Below are positions 43,134 to 52,580 of a stretch of 64,000 nt of DNA, piece after piece (positions within the stretch are counted from its first letter, which is position 1; each line of letters starts with the position of its first letter). The position numbers and the translations under genes were made by a program. The notes under the pieces are model-generated. The model was not told where the DNA came from. It saw nothing but the letters and a program-made list of their open reading frames with translations, and made no database searches. Source of the DNA: Clostridiales bacterium (GTDB taxonomy: Bacteria; Bacillota; Clostridia; Oscillospirales; Butyricicoccaceae); the NCBI GenBank assembly GCA_022775385.1, contig JALFIV010000033.1, positions 1 to 64,000 of the forward strand, in the 5' to 3' direction.

Positions 43134-43391
43134 ATGAAGGGTGAAATCAATTATCAGGATACGTTTTTAAACAAGGTTCGGCAGGAGCGGGTTCCGCTCA
43201 CGGTGTTTCTGACAAACGGATTTCAGATGCGCGGCGTCATCCGCGGGTTTGACCATTTTGTCATTCTGCTTGACTGCGACGGAAAACAGGAGATGATCTA
43301 CAAACACGCGGTCTCCACCATCATCCCGTCGCGGCGGCTGGATTTGTTCCCGAAGCGGGAACGGGAGGCTCCTCCGGCCATAACCGATTAG
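43134..43391 (+). CDS. hfq: RNA chaperone Hfq
   Basis: The 85-aa Sm-like protein has Sm1 (TVFLTNGFQMRGVIRGFDHFVI) and Sm2 with the hallmark YKHAVSTIIPS. A short charged C-terminal tail follows. It forms a hexamer that binds small RNAs and mRNAs. GGGAGG lies upstream of the ATG. It precedes the division cluster with an 8-nt gap to the HlyD-like gene, so they may share a transcript. Confidence 0.95.
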   Translation: MKGEINYQDTFLNKVRQERVPLTVFLTNGFQMRGVIRGFDHFVILLDCDGKQEMIYKHAVSTIIPSRRLDLFPKREREAPPAITD

Positions 43392-43398
43392 GAGAACT

Positions 43399-44652
43399 AT
43401 GAATCAGCAACAGTCCGGCAGGAGCGGACAGACGTCCCGTCCTGCACCCAAAATCACAAAATCTCTGTGGCTGCCGCTTGTCGTCATTGTACTGCTGTTT
43501 TTGTACATCGGCGGCAATTTCGTCGTGTCCCATTACCGTCCGGTTGAGACATCGCCGGCGATTCAGGTGTCGATGGACGATTCCATCACGTCCACCGGCT
43601 ACTTCTTCCGGGACGAGCAGCTCGTCGACGTCGGCGACGTCAGCATGGCGGTCTACAACTATGCCGACGGCGACAAAATCGCCTACGAAGCGCCGCTCGT
43701 GACCATTTACAAAAACCAGAAATCGCTTCAGAACAGTCAGGAGCTCAAGGAGGTCACCAGCTCAATCGAACAGCTGGAGGCGCTTCAGAACAACTCCTAT
43801 GTCACCAATACCAGCCAGATTGATCAGAAGATCACCACCGCGCTGAGCGAAATCGGCGATCTCGTGGACAGCGCCTCGTTCGGCCAGATTCCGGAGAGCC
43901 TCGGCCAGCTGCGTTCGTACGCGCTCAAGAGCGGCTCGATGACCGGAGATATCAGCGATATCGGCGAGCGGCTGTCCGATCTGTACAAAAAACAGACCAA
44001 GCTGGAACGTGCGCTCAAGGGAAAGACGATGGAGATCAATTCGGAGTATGCCGGATACTTCAGCCAGTCGACCGACGGCTATGAGCAGATCTTTACGACC
44101 GACCTCATTGACGGCATGACGGCCGCGTCGTTTGAGGAGCTGATTTCCAAGCGCCCGCGCGGCAGTGAGTCCTGCAAGATCATCAGCGAGTACAACTGGT
44201 ACTATGCGACCGTGCTGTCCGCCGCGGATGCGGGACGCATGGAGGTCGGACAGGCTGTCACGCTCCGGTTCGCTCAGCCGAGCGACCACGTGTCCGCCAC
44301 GGTCTATGCCATCCGTCCGGACGAGGAGTCGCCGGAGGATGTGCTGGTCATCTTTACCTCGGACGACATGAACAAGGACCTGGTCTCCATGCGCAAGGAG
44401 GTCGGGGATATCGTTCTCGATTCGTACACCGGACTCAAGATTCCGAAGGAGGCCGTCCGCATGAAGGACGACCAGCCGGGCGTCTATGTCCTCAACGGAA
44501 CCGTGGCGAGCTTCAAGACCATCGAGATGCTGTACACCGGTCCGGATTACTATATTGTCAAACAAAATGTCATAGGAAACGATTCGCTGGTTGTCAATGA
44601 CGATGTCATTGTACACGCGAAGGATGTAGAAGATAAGAAGGTTGTAAAATGA
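43399..44652 (+). CDS. HlyD-like membrane protein of the division gene cluster
   Basis: The 417-aa protein has a disordered basic start (residues 1-22) and one membrane anchor (about 24-46, LWLPLVVIVLLFLYIGGNFVV). A large extracytoplasmic domain with a coiled-coil hairpin (about 110-210) follows. The beta-barrel/lipoyl-like parts resemble membrane fusion proteins. Clostridial genomes carry such HlyD-family proteins just before yggS and sepF, so a cell-envelope or division role is likely, but no ABC transporter is present here. The stop overlaps the yggS start. Confidence 0.78.
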   Translation: MNQQQSGRSGQTSRPAPKITKSLWLPLVVIVLLFLYIGGNFVVSHYRPVETSPAIQVSMDDSITSTGYFFRDEQLVDVGDVSMAVYNYADGDKIAYEAPLVTIYKNQKSLQNSQELKEVTSSIEQLEALQNNSYVTNTSQIDQKITTALSEIGDLVDSASFGQIPESLGQLRSYALKSGSMTGDISDIGERLSDLYKKQTKLERALKGKTMEINSEYAGYFSQSTDGYEQIFTTDLIDGMTAASFEELISKRPRGSESCKIISEYNWYYATVLSAADAGRMEVGQAVTLRFAQPSDHVSATVYAIRPDEESPEDVLVIFTSDDMNKDLVSMRKEVGDIVLDSYTGLKIPKEAVRMKDDQPGVYVLNGTVASFKTIEMLYTGPDYYIVKQNVIGNDSLVVNDDVIVHAKDVEDKKVVK

Positions 44653-45359
44653 CGAGCGAAGAGCGCAGAGAGATTGAAAACAACGTTGCACAAGCACGGG
44701 AAAAGATTGCGGCGGCAGCGGTGCGCGCCGGAAAGCGGCCGGAGGATATCCTGCTGGTTGCAGCGACCAAGATGAACGACGCGGAGCGCGTGCAGGCGGC
44801 GGTTCAGGCGGGCATTGATGTCTGCGGAGAAAACCGCGTGCAGGAGCTGCTCGGCAAATACGAGGAGCACGCGTACGACGGCTGTCCGCTCCACTTTATC
44901 GGAACGCTCCAGTCCAACAAGGTTAAGTACCTGATCGGCAAGGTCTCCATGATCGAGTCGGTCAGCTCGGTCAAGCTGGCGAAGGTCATCGACAAGGAGG
45001 CACGCAAGGCGGGCATCGTGCAGGACATTCTGCTCGAGGTCAACATCGGACGGGAAGAGGCGAAGCTCGGCATCGATCCGGACGAACTGCCGGAAACCCT
45101 CTGCAAAATTGCAGAAATGGAAAATTTGAGAATCCGCGGACTGATGGCAATTCCGCCAAAGCCCGACATAAATAGAGAAAATACATATTATTTTGACAGA
45201 ATGTATCAACTATTTATTGACATATCGGCTAAAAAATACGATAATGTTTCTATGGACTATCTGTCCATGGGGATGAGCGCGGATTATGAAGCGGCCATCT
45301 CCTGCGGCGCCAACATCGTCCGGCTGGGGACAACCCTGTTCGGTGCGCGCCGCTACTAA
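44649..45359 (+). CDS. PLP-binding protein YggS/YlmE (pyridoxal phosphate homeostasis)
   Basis: The 236-aa alanine-racemase-fold protein has the PLP lysine in LLVAATKMND, GENRVQELLGKYE, the HFIGTLQSNKVKYL segment and LSMGMSADYEAAI. It binds PLP without known catalysis and buffers vitamin B6. Its position before sepF and yggT matches the ylmE-ylmF-ylmG cluster. Codons at about 45105-45255 turn abruptly AT-rich (AAT AGA GAA AAT ACA TAT TAT TTT), unlike both flanks, while the protein remains normal. GGAGG is absent; the ATG overlaps the previous stop. Confidence 0.93.
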   Translation: MTSEERREIENNVAQAREKIAAAAVRAGKRPEDILLVAATKMNDAERVQAAVQAGIDVCGENRVQELLGKYEEHAYDGCPLHFIGTLQSNKVKYLIGKVSMIESVSSVKLAKVIDKEARKAGIVQDILLEVNIGREEAKLGIDPDELPETLCKIAEMENLRIRGLMAIPPKPDINRENTYYFDRMYQLFIDISAKKYDNVSMDYLSMGMSADYEAAISCGANIVRLGTTLFGARRY

Positions 45360-45400
45360 ATTTGTCGTATGATCTTTTTATGATATGGGAGGATAACTAA

Positions 45401-45898
45401 ATGAGCTTTTTGAACAGCTTTAAGGACTGGGTAACCGGAGGAGCAGAAGACGAGGACGAGTACTACGTACAGGAAGACGAGGCGGTAGAACAGGAGCCGG
45501 CTTATGCCTCTCCGCGCTCGGCGTATTCGGAGTCCGCTCCGGTAGCTCGTCAGTCGTCTGCTGTCACTCGGTCGTCTGCCCGCAATGACAAGATCCTGAA
45601 TATCAACGCGACGACCAAGCTGGCAGTGGTTCTGGTCCGCGCCGAGCAGTTCAACGGTGTTTCGGACATCGCGGATCATCTCAAGAACAAGATGACCGTT
45701 GTCCTCAATCTCGAGAACGCCGAGAAGGAGACTGCCAACCGCATGCTGGATTTCCTCAGCGGCGTCACCTACGCCATCGAGGGCAAGATCAAGCGCGTTG
45801 CCAAGGACACCTATCTGATCACGCCGTACAACGTTGAGATCGTCGGTGAGGATCTCATCAGCGAGCTGGAGAGCAACGGCCTCAGCTTCCCGGGTTAA
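45401..45898 (+). CDS. sepF: cell division protein SepF
   Basis: SepF bundles FtsZ filaments and tethers them to the membrane. The 165-aa protein begins with an amphipathic membrane-binding helix (MSFLNSFKDWVTGG). An acidic, Ser/Ala-rich linker (residues 18-65) follows, then the SepF core with VVLVRAEQFNGVSDIADHLK, VVLNLENAEKETANRMLDFL and GVTYAIEGKIKRVAKDTYLI. GGGAGG precedes the ATG. The neighbours yggS, yggT and divIVA confirm the division cluster. Confidence 0.95.
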   Translation: MSFLNSFKDWVTGGAEDEDEYYVQEDEAVEQEPAYASPRSAYSESAPVARQSSAVTRSSARNDKILNINATTKLAVVLVRAEQFNGVSDIADHLKNKMTVVLNLENAEKETANRMLDFLSGVTYAIEGKIKRVAKDTYLITPYNVEIVGEDLISELESNGLSFPG

Positions 45899-45910
45899 GC
45901 CGGCGGACGG

Positions 45911-46186
45911 ATGATGATGGTTTATTTGATTCTGCGTCTGGCGATTTCCCTTGTGGTGCTGCTGCAGTGGATGCTCATTATCCGGGCGCTCATGTCGTGG
46001 TTCCCGCAGATTCAGCAGACCCGCGCATATGATTTCGTCTGCGTGATCACCGAGCCGGTCGTCCAGCCGTTCCGCACGTTTTTGGATCGGTTTGAAAGCC
46101 TGCGGTCCATGCCGCTGGATTTTTCGGCGATGCTGGCCTTTATCGCCCTCTGGGCGATTCAGGGACTGCTTCAGTCATTGTATTGA
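45911..46186 (+). CDS. YggT/YlmG-family membrane protein
   Basis: The 91-aa protein has two membrane segments separated by a loop with the family pattern ALMSWFPQIQQTRAYDFVCV and ITEPVVQPFRTFLDRF. YlmG proteins are linked to division and envelope organisation. Three consecutive ATG codons (45911, 45914, 45917) make the exact start uncertain, and a weak GGCGGACGG stands upstream. It follows sepF by 12 nt. Confidence 0.9.
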   Translation: MMMVYLILRLAISLVVLLQWMLIIRALMSWFPQIQQTRAYDFVCVITEPVVQPFRTFLDRFESLRSMPLDFSAMLAFIALWAIQGLLQSLY

Positions 46187-46273
46187 TTATGATTTTGGGT
46201 TCAGGCCGGATCTTCCGGCCATTTTCCCATGTGCGCCGTTCGGTGCACAATCTCAACAGGTAGGAGGACAGCC

Positions 46274-46966
46274 ATGCTGAGTGCTACGGAAGTTAAGCAG
46301 ATGAAGTTTGAAAAGGCGATGTTCGGCGGATACGACATGCAGGCGGTCGACACCGCGTTTCAGCAGATTTCCGCAGACTATGAAAAAATGGAACAGCAGA
46401 ACCGCGAGCTTCGCAGCAAGATGAAGGTTCTGGTCGACAAGATCGAGGAATACCGCCGGGTGGAAGACGGCATGCGTCAGGCGCTGCTCACGGCGCAGAA
46501 CATCGCGGAGGAGACGATGGACAAGGCCAAGCAGGAGGCGGAGCGCATCCTTGCCGACGCCCATGCACAGGCGGACACCATCTCCCGCACCGCAAACCAG
46601 CAGGGAAGCCTGCTGCTGCATCAGTATCAGGAGTCCATTGTTGAGGAAAAGAACAAGCTGCGCGAGGCGCAGCACGAGTGCGCGTACTTCATCGAGATGA
46701 TGACCAGACGGTTCAAGGAGGAGAGCGAGCGCATCGCCTCCATTCCGGAGCGTCTGGCATTCAAGCTGCCGGATGTGTCCGAGGAGGTCTCCCGCGCGGA
46801 GACGCTCAAGGGAGACGTCGAGGCGCCGATCGAGCCGGACTATGCCAATGATACGGCGTATGCCGAAAAGCTCGTCGAGGATTCGGCTGAAGAAGCGCAG
46901 GATGAAATGAAGGAAGAAGAGGAGACCGCCTACACGGTCGAGGTCTCCGGCTCCGCTGCGGAGTAA
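46274..46966 (+). CDS. DivIVA-domain protein
   Basis: The 230-aa protein begins with a DivIVA-like domain (residues 1-60, KFEKAMFGGYDMQAVDTAFQ). A long coiled coil (about 35-165) and an acidic tail follow. DivIVA proteins sense negative membrane curvature at poles and septa and recruit partners. The start is the ATG at 46274 with GGAGG at 8 nt; an upstream in-frame start lacks a site. The PNGYD membrane loop is replaced here by FGGYD. It closes the division cluster and precedes ileS. Confidence 0.88.
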   Translation: MLSATEVKQMKFEKAMFGGYDMQAVDTAFQQISADYEKMEQQNRELRSKMKVLVDKIEEYRRVEDGMRQALLTAQNIAEETMDKAKQEAERILADAHAQADTISRTANQQGSLLLHQYQESIVEEKNKLREAQHECAYFIEMMTRRFKEESERIASIPERLAFKLPDVSEEVSRAETLKGDVEAPIEPDYANDTAYAEKLVEDSAEEAQDEMKEEEETAYTVEVSGSAAE

Positions 46967-47086
46967 AAACAGTTTTTTTGACGATAAACAGCGAAGATGC
47001 TGTTTGCGATATACCCCGCTGCAAGGGCAGCAGCATACCGTCGGACACACCGGCGGGATGTCAAACAGAAAGGATGGTACGGTTCA

Positions 47087-49885
47087 ATGCCGCAGGACTA
47101 CAACAAGACAATCAATCTTCCAAAGACAGACTTCCCCATGCGCGCCGCGCTGGCAAAGCGCGAGCCGGGTATGCTGGAGAAGATGTACGAGGACGATATT
47201 TACAATAAGCTGATGGAGAAGAACGAGGGCAAGCCGCTCTATGTTCTCCACGACGGCCCTCCGTATGCAAACGGCGATATCCACATCGGCCACGCGCTGA
47301 ACAAGATCCTCAAGGATTTTATCGTTCGCTATAAAAATATGTCGGGCTTCAAGGCACCGTATATCCCGGGCTGGGATACCCACGGCATGCCGATTGAGAC
47401 CGCGATCCAGAAGAAGGGCGTCAAGAGAAACGAGATGCCGGTTCCGGAATTCCGCGACAAGTGCCGCGAGTTCGCACTCGAGCAGGTCGAGAAGCAGCGC
47501 AAGGGCTTCAAGCGTCTGGGCGTTGTCGGCGACTGGGATCATCCGTATATCACGCTCATGCCGGAGTTCGAGGCAAAGCAGGTGCGCGTATTCGGCGCGA
47601 TGGCAAAGAAGGGTCTGATTTATCAGGGTCTGAAGCCGACCTACTGGTGCCCGACCTGTGAGACCGCGCTGGCTGAGGCGGAGGTCGAGTACGCAGACGA
47701 TCCGGTAACCACGATCTTCGTCAAGTTCAAGGTACACGACGACAAGGGCAAGCTGGCACAGTACGGCGACCTCGACAAGATGTACTTTGTCATTTGGACC
47801 ACCACGACATGGACCCTGCCGGGCAACATGGCGATCTGCCTCAACCCGCGTCTGGAGTACTCCCTGGTCAAGATTCCGACCGGCGAGATCCTCATCATGG
47901 CGACCGATCTGACCGACAGCGTGATGAGCGAGTGCGGCATCACCGAGTACGAAAAGGTTGCCACTATGTTCGGCGATGAGTTCGAATATATGACCGCATA
48001 TCATCCGTTCATGAACCGCGACTCCCTGCTGATTCTGGGCGATCACGTCACGCTGGATGCCGGCTCGGGCTGTGTACACACGGCGCCGTCCTTCGGTCTC
48101 GACGACTTCTATGTCTGCCAGCGCTATTCCGAGATCCCGACCGACATCAACATGGAGGTATCCGTCGATGCACGCGGCTTCCTGAACGAGTACGCAGGTC
48201 CGTACAGCGGCATCCACGTACAGAAGGCGCATCCGATCATCTTCAAGGATCTGGTCGAGAGCGGCGCACTGCTGTCCAGCAAGGACATTGTCCACAGCTA
48301 TCCGCACTGCTGGCGCTGCAAGCAGCCGATTATCTTCCGTGCGACCCAGCAGTGGTTTGCATCCGTCGACGCCATCAAGGACGACGCGGTCAAGGCGTGC
48401 GACGACATCTACTGGAAGCCGGCATGGGGCAAGGAGCGCATGATCTCCATGATTCAGGAGCGCTCCGACTGGTGCATCTCCCGTCAGCGCACGTGGGGTG
48501 TTCCGATCCCGATGTTCTTCTGCGAGAAGTGCAGCAAGCCGTACTGCACGGATGAGAGCATCGACAAGGTTGCTTCCATCGTGGAGAAGGAAGGCTCGAA
48601 CGCATGGTGGGCTCGCTCTGTCGAGGAGCTGATGCCGGAGGGCGCGACCTGTGTCTGCGGATGCACCGAGTTCCGCAAGGAGAAGGACATTCTGGACGTC
48701 TGGTTCGATTCCGGTTCCACCTGGTCGGCAGTCAGCGACACCCGCGAGGAGCTGCAGTATCCGGCTGACCTCTATCTTGAGGGCGGCGACCAGTACCGCG
48801 GCTGGTTCCAGTCCTCCATGCTGACCTCGATTGCGGTCAACGGCAAGGCACCGTACAAGGAAATCATCACCCACGGCTGGACGGTCGACGGCGAGGGCAA
48901 GGTCATGCACAAGTCGCTCGGCAACGCAATCAGCCCGCAGGATACCATCAAGGAATACGGCGCGGATATCTTCCGTCTGTGGGTTTCCTCCGCGGACTAC
49001 ACGCAGGATATGCGTCTGTCCAAGCCGATCCTCAAGCAGCTGGCAAACGCGTACCTCAAGATCCGCAACACCTGCCGCTATATGCTGGGCAATCTGAACG
49101 GCTACGATCCGAAGAACGCGGTCGCGTATGAGGATATGCAGGAGCTGGATCAGTGGGCGCTCATGCGCATGAACGATCTGGTCGCCAAGGCGAGAGATGC
49201 ATACGACAACTACGAATTCCACGCGGTTTACCGCGCAATCTATAACTTCTGTGTCGTTGATATGTCCAACTTCTATCTGGACGTCATCAAGGACAGACTG
49301 TACTGCGAGGAGACCGACGGTGTCCTGCGCCGCAGCGCACAGACCGCGATGCACCGCATCCTGGATGCGATGGTTCGTCTGCTGTCCCCGATCCTGTGCT
49401 TCACCTCGGATGAGGTCTGGAAGGCAATGCCGCACAACGAGGGCGACGACCTGACCAACATCATCTTCAACGAGATGCCGAGCGCAGACGCGTCCCTCGA
49501 GTTCGACGAGGACAAGGCGGAGAAGTGGAACAAGCTGATCGCAGTCCGCGACGAGGTCAACAAGGCGCTCGAGCAGGCGCGCGGCTCCAAGCTGATCGGC
49601 AAGCCGCTGGAGGCTGCTGTCGTCATCACCGCGTCCGAGGAGGATGCGAAGTTCCTGCGCGAGTGCGGTCAGGATCTGGCGAAGCTGTGCATCGTCTCCC
49701 GCGTCACGGTTCAGACCGGTGAGGGTGAGGGCGAGTCCTACGATGTCCTCGGCGGCATCAAGATCGCAGTTTCCCATATCGAGGGCGAGAAGTGCGCCCG
49801 CTGCTGGATCTACGATCCGACGGTCGGCGAGAGTGCAGAACATCCGTGCCTGTGCGCACGCTGTGCTTCGGTACTCACCAAGTAA
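47087..49885 (+). CDS. ileS: isoleucyl-tRNA synthetase
   Basis: It charges tRNA(Ile). The 932-aa class Ia enzyme has the HIGH motif in PYANGDIHIGHALNK, a CP1 editing domain (YTTTTWTLPGN-like WTTTTWTLPGN), a KMSKS loop that reads KVMHKS, and a C-terminal zinc finger (CARCWIY, CLCARC). I chose the ATG at 47087, after which the N-terminal NKTINLPKTDFPMRA begins; the frame is open further upstream without a ribosome site. No T-box lies in the 120 nt before it; only a small hairpin, AAACAGC/GCTGTTT, is visible. Confidence 0.96.
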   Translation: MPQDYNKTINLPKTDFPMRAALAKREPGMLEKMYEDDIYNKLMEKNEGKPLYVLHDGPPYANGDIHIGHALNKILKDFIVRYKNMSGFKAPYIPGWDTHGMPIETAIQKKGVKRNEMPVPEFRDKCREFALEQVEKQRKGFKRLGVVGDWDHPYITLMPEFEAKQVRVFGAMAKKGLIYQGLKPTYWCPTCETALAEAEVEYADDPVTTIFVKFKVHDDKGKLAQYGDLDKMYFVIWTTTTWTLPGNMAICLNPRLEYSLVKIPTGEILIMATDLTDSVMSECGITEYEKVATMFGDEFEYMTAYHPFMNRDSLLILGDHVTLDAGSGCVHTAPSFGLDDFYVCQRYSEIPTDINMEVSVDARGFLNEYAGPYSGIHVQKAHPIIFKDLVESGALLSSKDIVHSYPHCWRCKQPIIFRATQQWFASVDAIKDDAVKACDDIYWKPAWGKERMISMIQERSDWCISRQRTWGVPIPMFFCEKCSKPYCTDESIDKVASIVEKEGSNAWWARSVEELMPEGATCVCGCTEFRKEKDILDVWFDSGSTWSAVSDTREELQYPADLYLEGGDQYRGWFQSSMLTSIAVNGKAPYKEIITHGWTVDGEGKVMHKSLGNAISPQDTIKEYGADIFRLWVSSADYTQDMRLSKPILKQLANAYLKIRNTCRYMLGNLNGYDPKNAVAYEDMQELDQWALMRMNDLVAKARDAYDNYEFHAVYRAIYNFCVVDMSNFYLDVIKDRLYCEETDGVLRRSAQTAMHRILDAMVRLLSPILCFTSDEVWKAMPHNEGDDLTNIIFNEMPSADASLEFDEDKAEKWNKLIAVRDEVNKALEQARGSKLIGKPLEAAVVITASEEDAKFLRECGQDLAKLCIVSRVTVQTGEGEGESYDVLGGIKIAVSHIEGEKCARCWIYDPTVGESAEHPCLCARCASVLTK

Positions 49886-49901
49886 GAAATAGAAAACCGA
49901 C

Positions 49902-49935
49902 GGAGGCAGAGGAGGTTTCTTCTCTGCCTCCTTTT
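49902..49935 (+). terminator. terminator of ileS
   Basis: The stem GGAGGCAGAG/CTCTGCCTCC is followed by TTTT, just ahead of the lspA ribosome site. Confidence 0.82.
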
Positions 49936-49946
49936 AAGGAGAAGCT

Positions 49947-50429
49947 ATGGCTATTTTTATGACACTGCTGGCGGTGGTGGTTCTCGTGGCTGTGGATCAG
50001 CTGGTCAAGGTCTGGGCGGTGACCTCGCTCGCCTCGGTGGGAACCATTCCGCTGATTCCGGACGTGCTGCAGCTGACCTATGTGGAAAACCGCGGCGCCG
50101 CGTTCAATCTGCTGGAAAACCATCAGTGGGTGTTCATCCTGTTCGCGTTTGTGGTCATCGGCGTCATCTGTGCCGCTCTGCTCCGCGGATACGCACAGAC
50201 GGTGGCCGGACGGCTCGCGCTGGTTTTGATCTGTGCCGGCGCGGTCGGCAACCTGATCGACCGGATTTTCCGGAACTTTGTCGTGGATATGATCCACTTC
50301 ACGCTGATTGATTTTCCGGTGTTCAACGTCGCGGACATCTTTGTCTGTGTCGGTGTCGCGCTGTTTTTCTACTACATGATCTTCGAGCACAAGGATGAGG
50401 ACGAGCAGAAAGACGGAGCGGAGCAATGA
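49947..50429 (+). CDS. lspA: lipoprotein signal peptidase (signal peptidase II)
   Basis: It cleaves prolipoprotein signal peptides after lipidation. The 160-aa protein has four membrane segments and the family motifs VENRGAAFNLL, GAVGNLIDR (first catalytic Asp) and FPVFNVADIFV (second Asp). The tail is acidic (HKDEDEQKDGAEQ). AAGGAG precedes the ATG, and the stop overlaps the RluA-type gene start (ATGA), a common lspA-rluD pairing. Confidence 0.96.
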   Translation: MAIFMTLLAVVVLVAVDQLVKVWAVTSLASVGTIPLIPDVLQLTYVENRGAAFNLLENHQWVFILFAFVVIGVICAALLRGYAQTVAGRLALVLICAGAVGNLIDRIFRNFVVDMIHFTLIDFPVFNVADIFVCVGVALFFYYMIFEHKDEDEQKDGAEQ

Positions 50430-51349
50430 CACAGCAGATTGTGATTTCCGCGGAGGAGCAGGGAACCCGTCTGGATCGGGTGCTCAGCGGACGCTTTCCC
50501 GACATGACGCGCTCCTCGCTGCAGGGGCTGATTGAATCGGGCGCGGTCTGCAAGGACGGAAAACCGCTCAAAAAGAACTACAAGGTCTGTGAAGCCGACG
50601 CGATTTCGGTCGAGCTGCCCGAGCCGAAAGAGGTCGAGATTCAGCCCGAGGACATCCCGCTCGATGTGGTGTACGAGGATGCGGATATCGTCGTGGTCAA
50701 CAAGCCGCGCGGCATGGTGGTGCATCCCGCGCCGGGGAACTGGAGCGGGACGCTGGTCAACGCGCTGATGTACCACTGCGGGGACAGCCTGTCCGGCATC
50801 AACGGCGAGATCCGTCCGGGCATTGTCCACCGCATCGACAAGGACACGAGCGGACTGCTGGTGGTCGCAAAGAACGACGCCGCGCACCGCTCGCTCGCGG
50901 AGCAGATCGCCGTGCATTCGGCACTGCGCCAGTACTACGCGGTGGTGATCGGCTGTCCGAAGGAGGACAGCGGGACGATCTCCGCGCCGATTGCCCGACA
51001 TCGAACCGACAGAAAGAAGATGGCGGTCGATCCGAACGGGCGGGAGGCGGTCACGCACTATGCGGTGCTCGAGCGCTACCGCGGGTTTACCTATCTGACC
51101 TTCCGGCTGGAGACCGGACGGACACATCAGATCCGCGTCCACATGAAGCACATCGGACATCCGATCATCGGCGACCCGCTGTACGGTCCCAAGACCGACA
51201 GCTGGAAGCTCGGCGGACAGTGCCTGCACGCGGGAAAGCTGACGCTGACCCATCCGTCGACCGGAGAACGCATGACATTTACCGCACCGCTTCCGGACTA
51301 TTTCGAGGCGGTACTGAACAGATTAAGGAGTCATTATGGGGAAATTTGA
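50426..51349 (+). CDS. RluA-family pseudouridine synthase (RluD-like)
   Basis: It isomerises uridines in rRNA, by analogy with RluD in 23S helix 69. The 307-aa protein has an N-terminal S4 RNA-binding domain (about 15-60), VVNKPRGMVVHPAPG, the catalytic Asp in RPGIVHRIDKDTSGLLVVAK and the TGRTHQIRVHMKHIGHPIIGD motif. The exact rRNA target is not decidable. The end overlaps the HAD gene by 14 nt. Confidence 0.94.
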   Translation: MTQQIVISAEEQGTRLDRVLSGRFPDMTRSSLQGLIESGAVCKDGKPLKKNYKVCEADAISVELPEPKEVEIQPEDIPLDVVYEDADIVVVNKPRGMVVHPAPGNWSGTLVNALMYHCGDSLSGINGEIRPGIVHRIDKDTSGLLVVAKNDAAHRSLAEQIAVHSALRQYYAVVIGCPKEDSGTISAPIARHRTDRKKMAVDPNGREAVTHYAVLERYRGFTYLTFRLETGRTHQIRVHMKHIGHPIIGDPLYGPKTDSWKLGGQCLHAGKLTLTHPSTGERMTFTAPLPDYFEAVLNRLRSHYGEI

Positions 51350-52148
51350 CGGTGTACTGCTCGCCTCCGATATGGACGGCACGCTGCTGAACGATCAGCG
51401 GCAGATCGACCGCGGAAATATCGAGGCGCTGGAGTATTTTACACAAAACGGCGGCTATTTCGCCCTCGCAACCGGACGCACCCGCCCGGCGACAGATGCC
51501 TACCGCAGTCTGCTCCCGTGCAACTGTCCGGGCGTGTACCTCAACGGCGCGATTTTGTGCGACGAGCGCACCCGCGAGATTGTCTACATGGAGGGACTGG
51601 ACGCGCGCGCGCGTATGATCGCCAAGCGCATCATGAAGCAGTATCCGCACATCGGCATCGAGGTCTTTCTGCTCGATCGCTCGTATGTCTGCAATATGTG
51701 CGAGACCACCCGCATTCACTTTGAGAATCTGGATATCCCATACACCGTGCTGGACATCGACGAGATTCCGGAGCCGGTGGAGCAGTGGGGCAAGATCAAT
51801 TTCACGGGACTGACCCACGAGGTGGACGAGGTGCGTGCCGCACTCGAGGAGATGGATCCGTACTACAATCTGACCTTCTCGACGCCGGTCTTTTACGAGA
51901 TGACCTGCAAGGGCGGACACAAGGGCGACGGCGTTCAGCGCGTGGCGGATTACCTGTCTGTGCGTCCGGAGCATATCTACACCACGGGCGACAGTCAGAA
52001 CGACATCCCGATGCTGCGCATGGCGTCCAAGAGCTTTGTCCCGAAGAACGGACGCAAAGACGTCGTGGAACTGGCGGATGTCGTCGTCTCGGACAACAAC
52101 CACTGTGTCATGCGCGATATCGTCGGCTATCTCGACAAGGTGTACTGA
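51336..52148 (+). CDS. HAD-superfamily phosphatase, Cof type
   Basis: The 270-aa protein has motif I ASDMDGTLLND, motif II in LATGRTRPATDAY and motif IV TTGDSQNDIPMLRMA, with a C2 cap between them. It dephosphorylates a sugar phosphate or similar small metabolite; the substrate is unknown. It is paralogous in type to the 17.2 kb gene but distinct in sequence. Its start lies inside the end of the RluA-type gene, behind AAGGAG. Confidence 0.92.
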   Translation: MGKFDGVLLASDMDGTLLNDQRQIDRGNIEALEYFTQNGGYFALATGRTRPATDAYRSLLPCNCPGVYLNGAILCDERTREIVYMEGLDARARMIAKRIMKQYPHIGIEVFLLDRSYVCNMCETTRIHFENLDIPYTVLDIDEIPEPVEQWGKINFTGLTHEVDEVRAALEEMDPYYNLTFSTPVFYEMTCKGGHKGDGVQRVADYLSVRPEHIYTTGDSQNDIPMLRMASKSFVPKNGRKDVVELADVVVSDNNHCVMRDIVGYLDKVY

Positions 52149-52149
52149 G

Positions 52150-52578
52150 ATGACGCGGGAGAACATGGCGCGCATTCTCGGCGCGGTGTACAGCCTGACC
52201 TACTCGCTGTATCCGATCGAGATGCGGGAGGAGCGCAATGCACTGGTGCGCCGGGCGCTCGCGATGACCGCGGAAGATCCCTCCGAGCGGGAGATCGATC
52301 AGCTGCTGTTCGAGATCGGTCAGTCTAAAATCGCCCTCGACCCGGGCTGTCAGTGCATGATCGGTCACGGATATTATCCGGACGATTTCACCGACGGACT
52401 GCGCAAGCTCGAGCGCGAGGACGCGGACGGGCAGGCGGCGCGCGCGCTGTTTGCCGTGCTGCAACAGCCGGATCCGGCGTGGGAGCCGGCGCTGCTGTAC
52501 CGCGCGATTCGAGCGACCTACAACACGGAATACCACGCGGATACGATTCGAGAGATTCAAAACCAGCTTCGGAAATGA
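52150..52578 (+). CDS. small uncharacterised helical protein
   Basis: The 142-aa soluble protein starts one nucleotide after the HAD gene stop. No family was recognised. It is mainly helical, with a Cys pair in DPGCQCMIGHGYYPDDFTDG and an aromatic-rich C-terminal part (YRAIRATYNTEYHADTIREI). The tight spacing makes it the last gene of the lspA-rluD-HAD transcript, ending at a strong terminator. Confidence 0.75.
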   Translation: MTRENMARILGAVYSLTYSLYPIEMREERNALVRRALAMTAEDPSEREIDQLLFEIGQSKIALDPGCQCMIGHGYYPDDFTDGLRKLEREDADGQAARALFAVLQQPDPAWEPALLYRAIRATYNTEYHADTIREIQNQLRK

Positions 52579-52580
52579 GC

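Noticed and set aside
46967-47086. T-box leader ahead of ileS
   Set aside because: The interval is only 120 nt and lacks the TGGTACCGC element and a terminator/antiterminator pair.
47084-49843. A 919-codon open frame on the minus strand across ileS
   Set aside because: It is an antisense shadow created by high third-position GC; ileS itself is complete and conserved.
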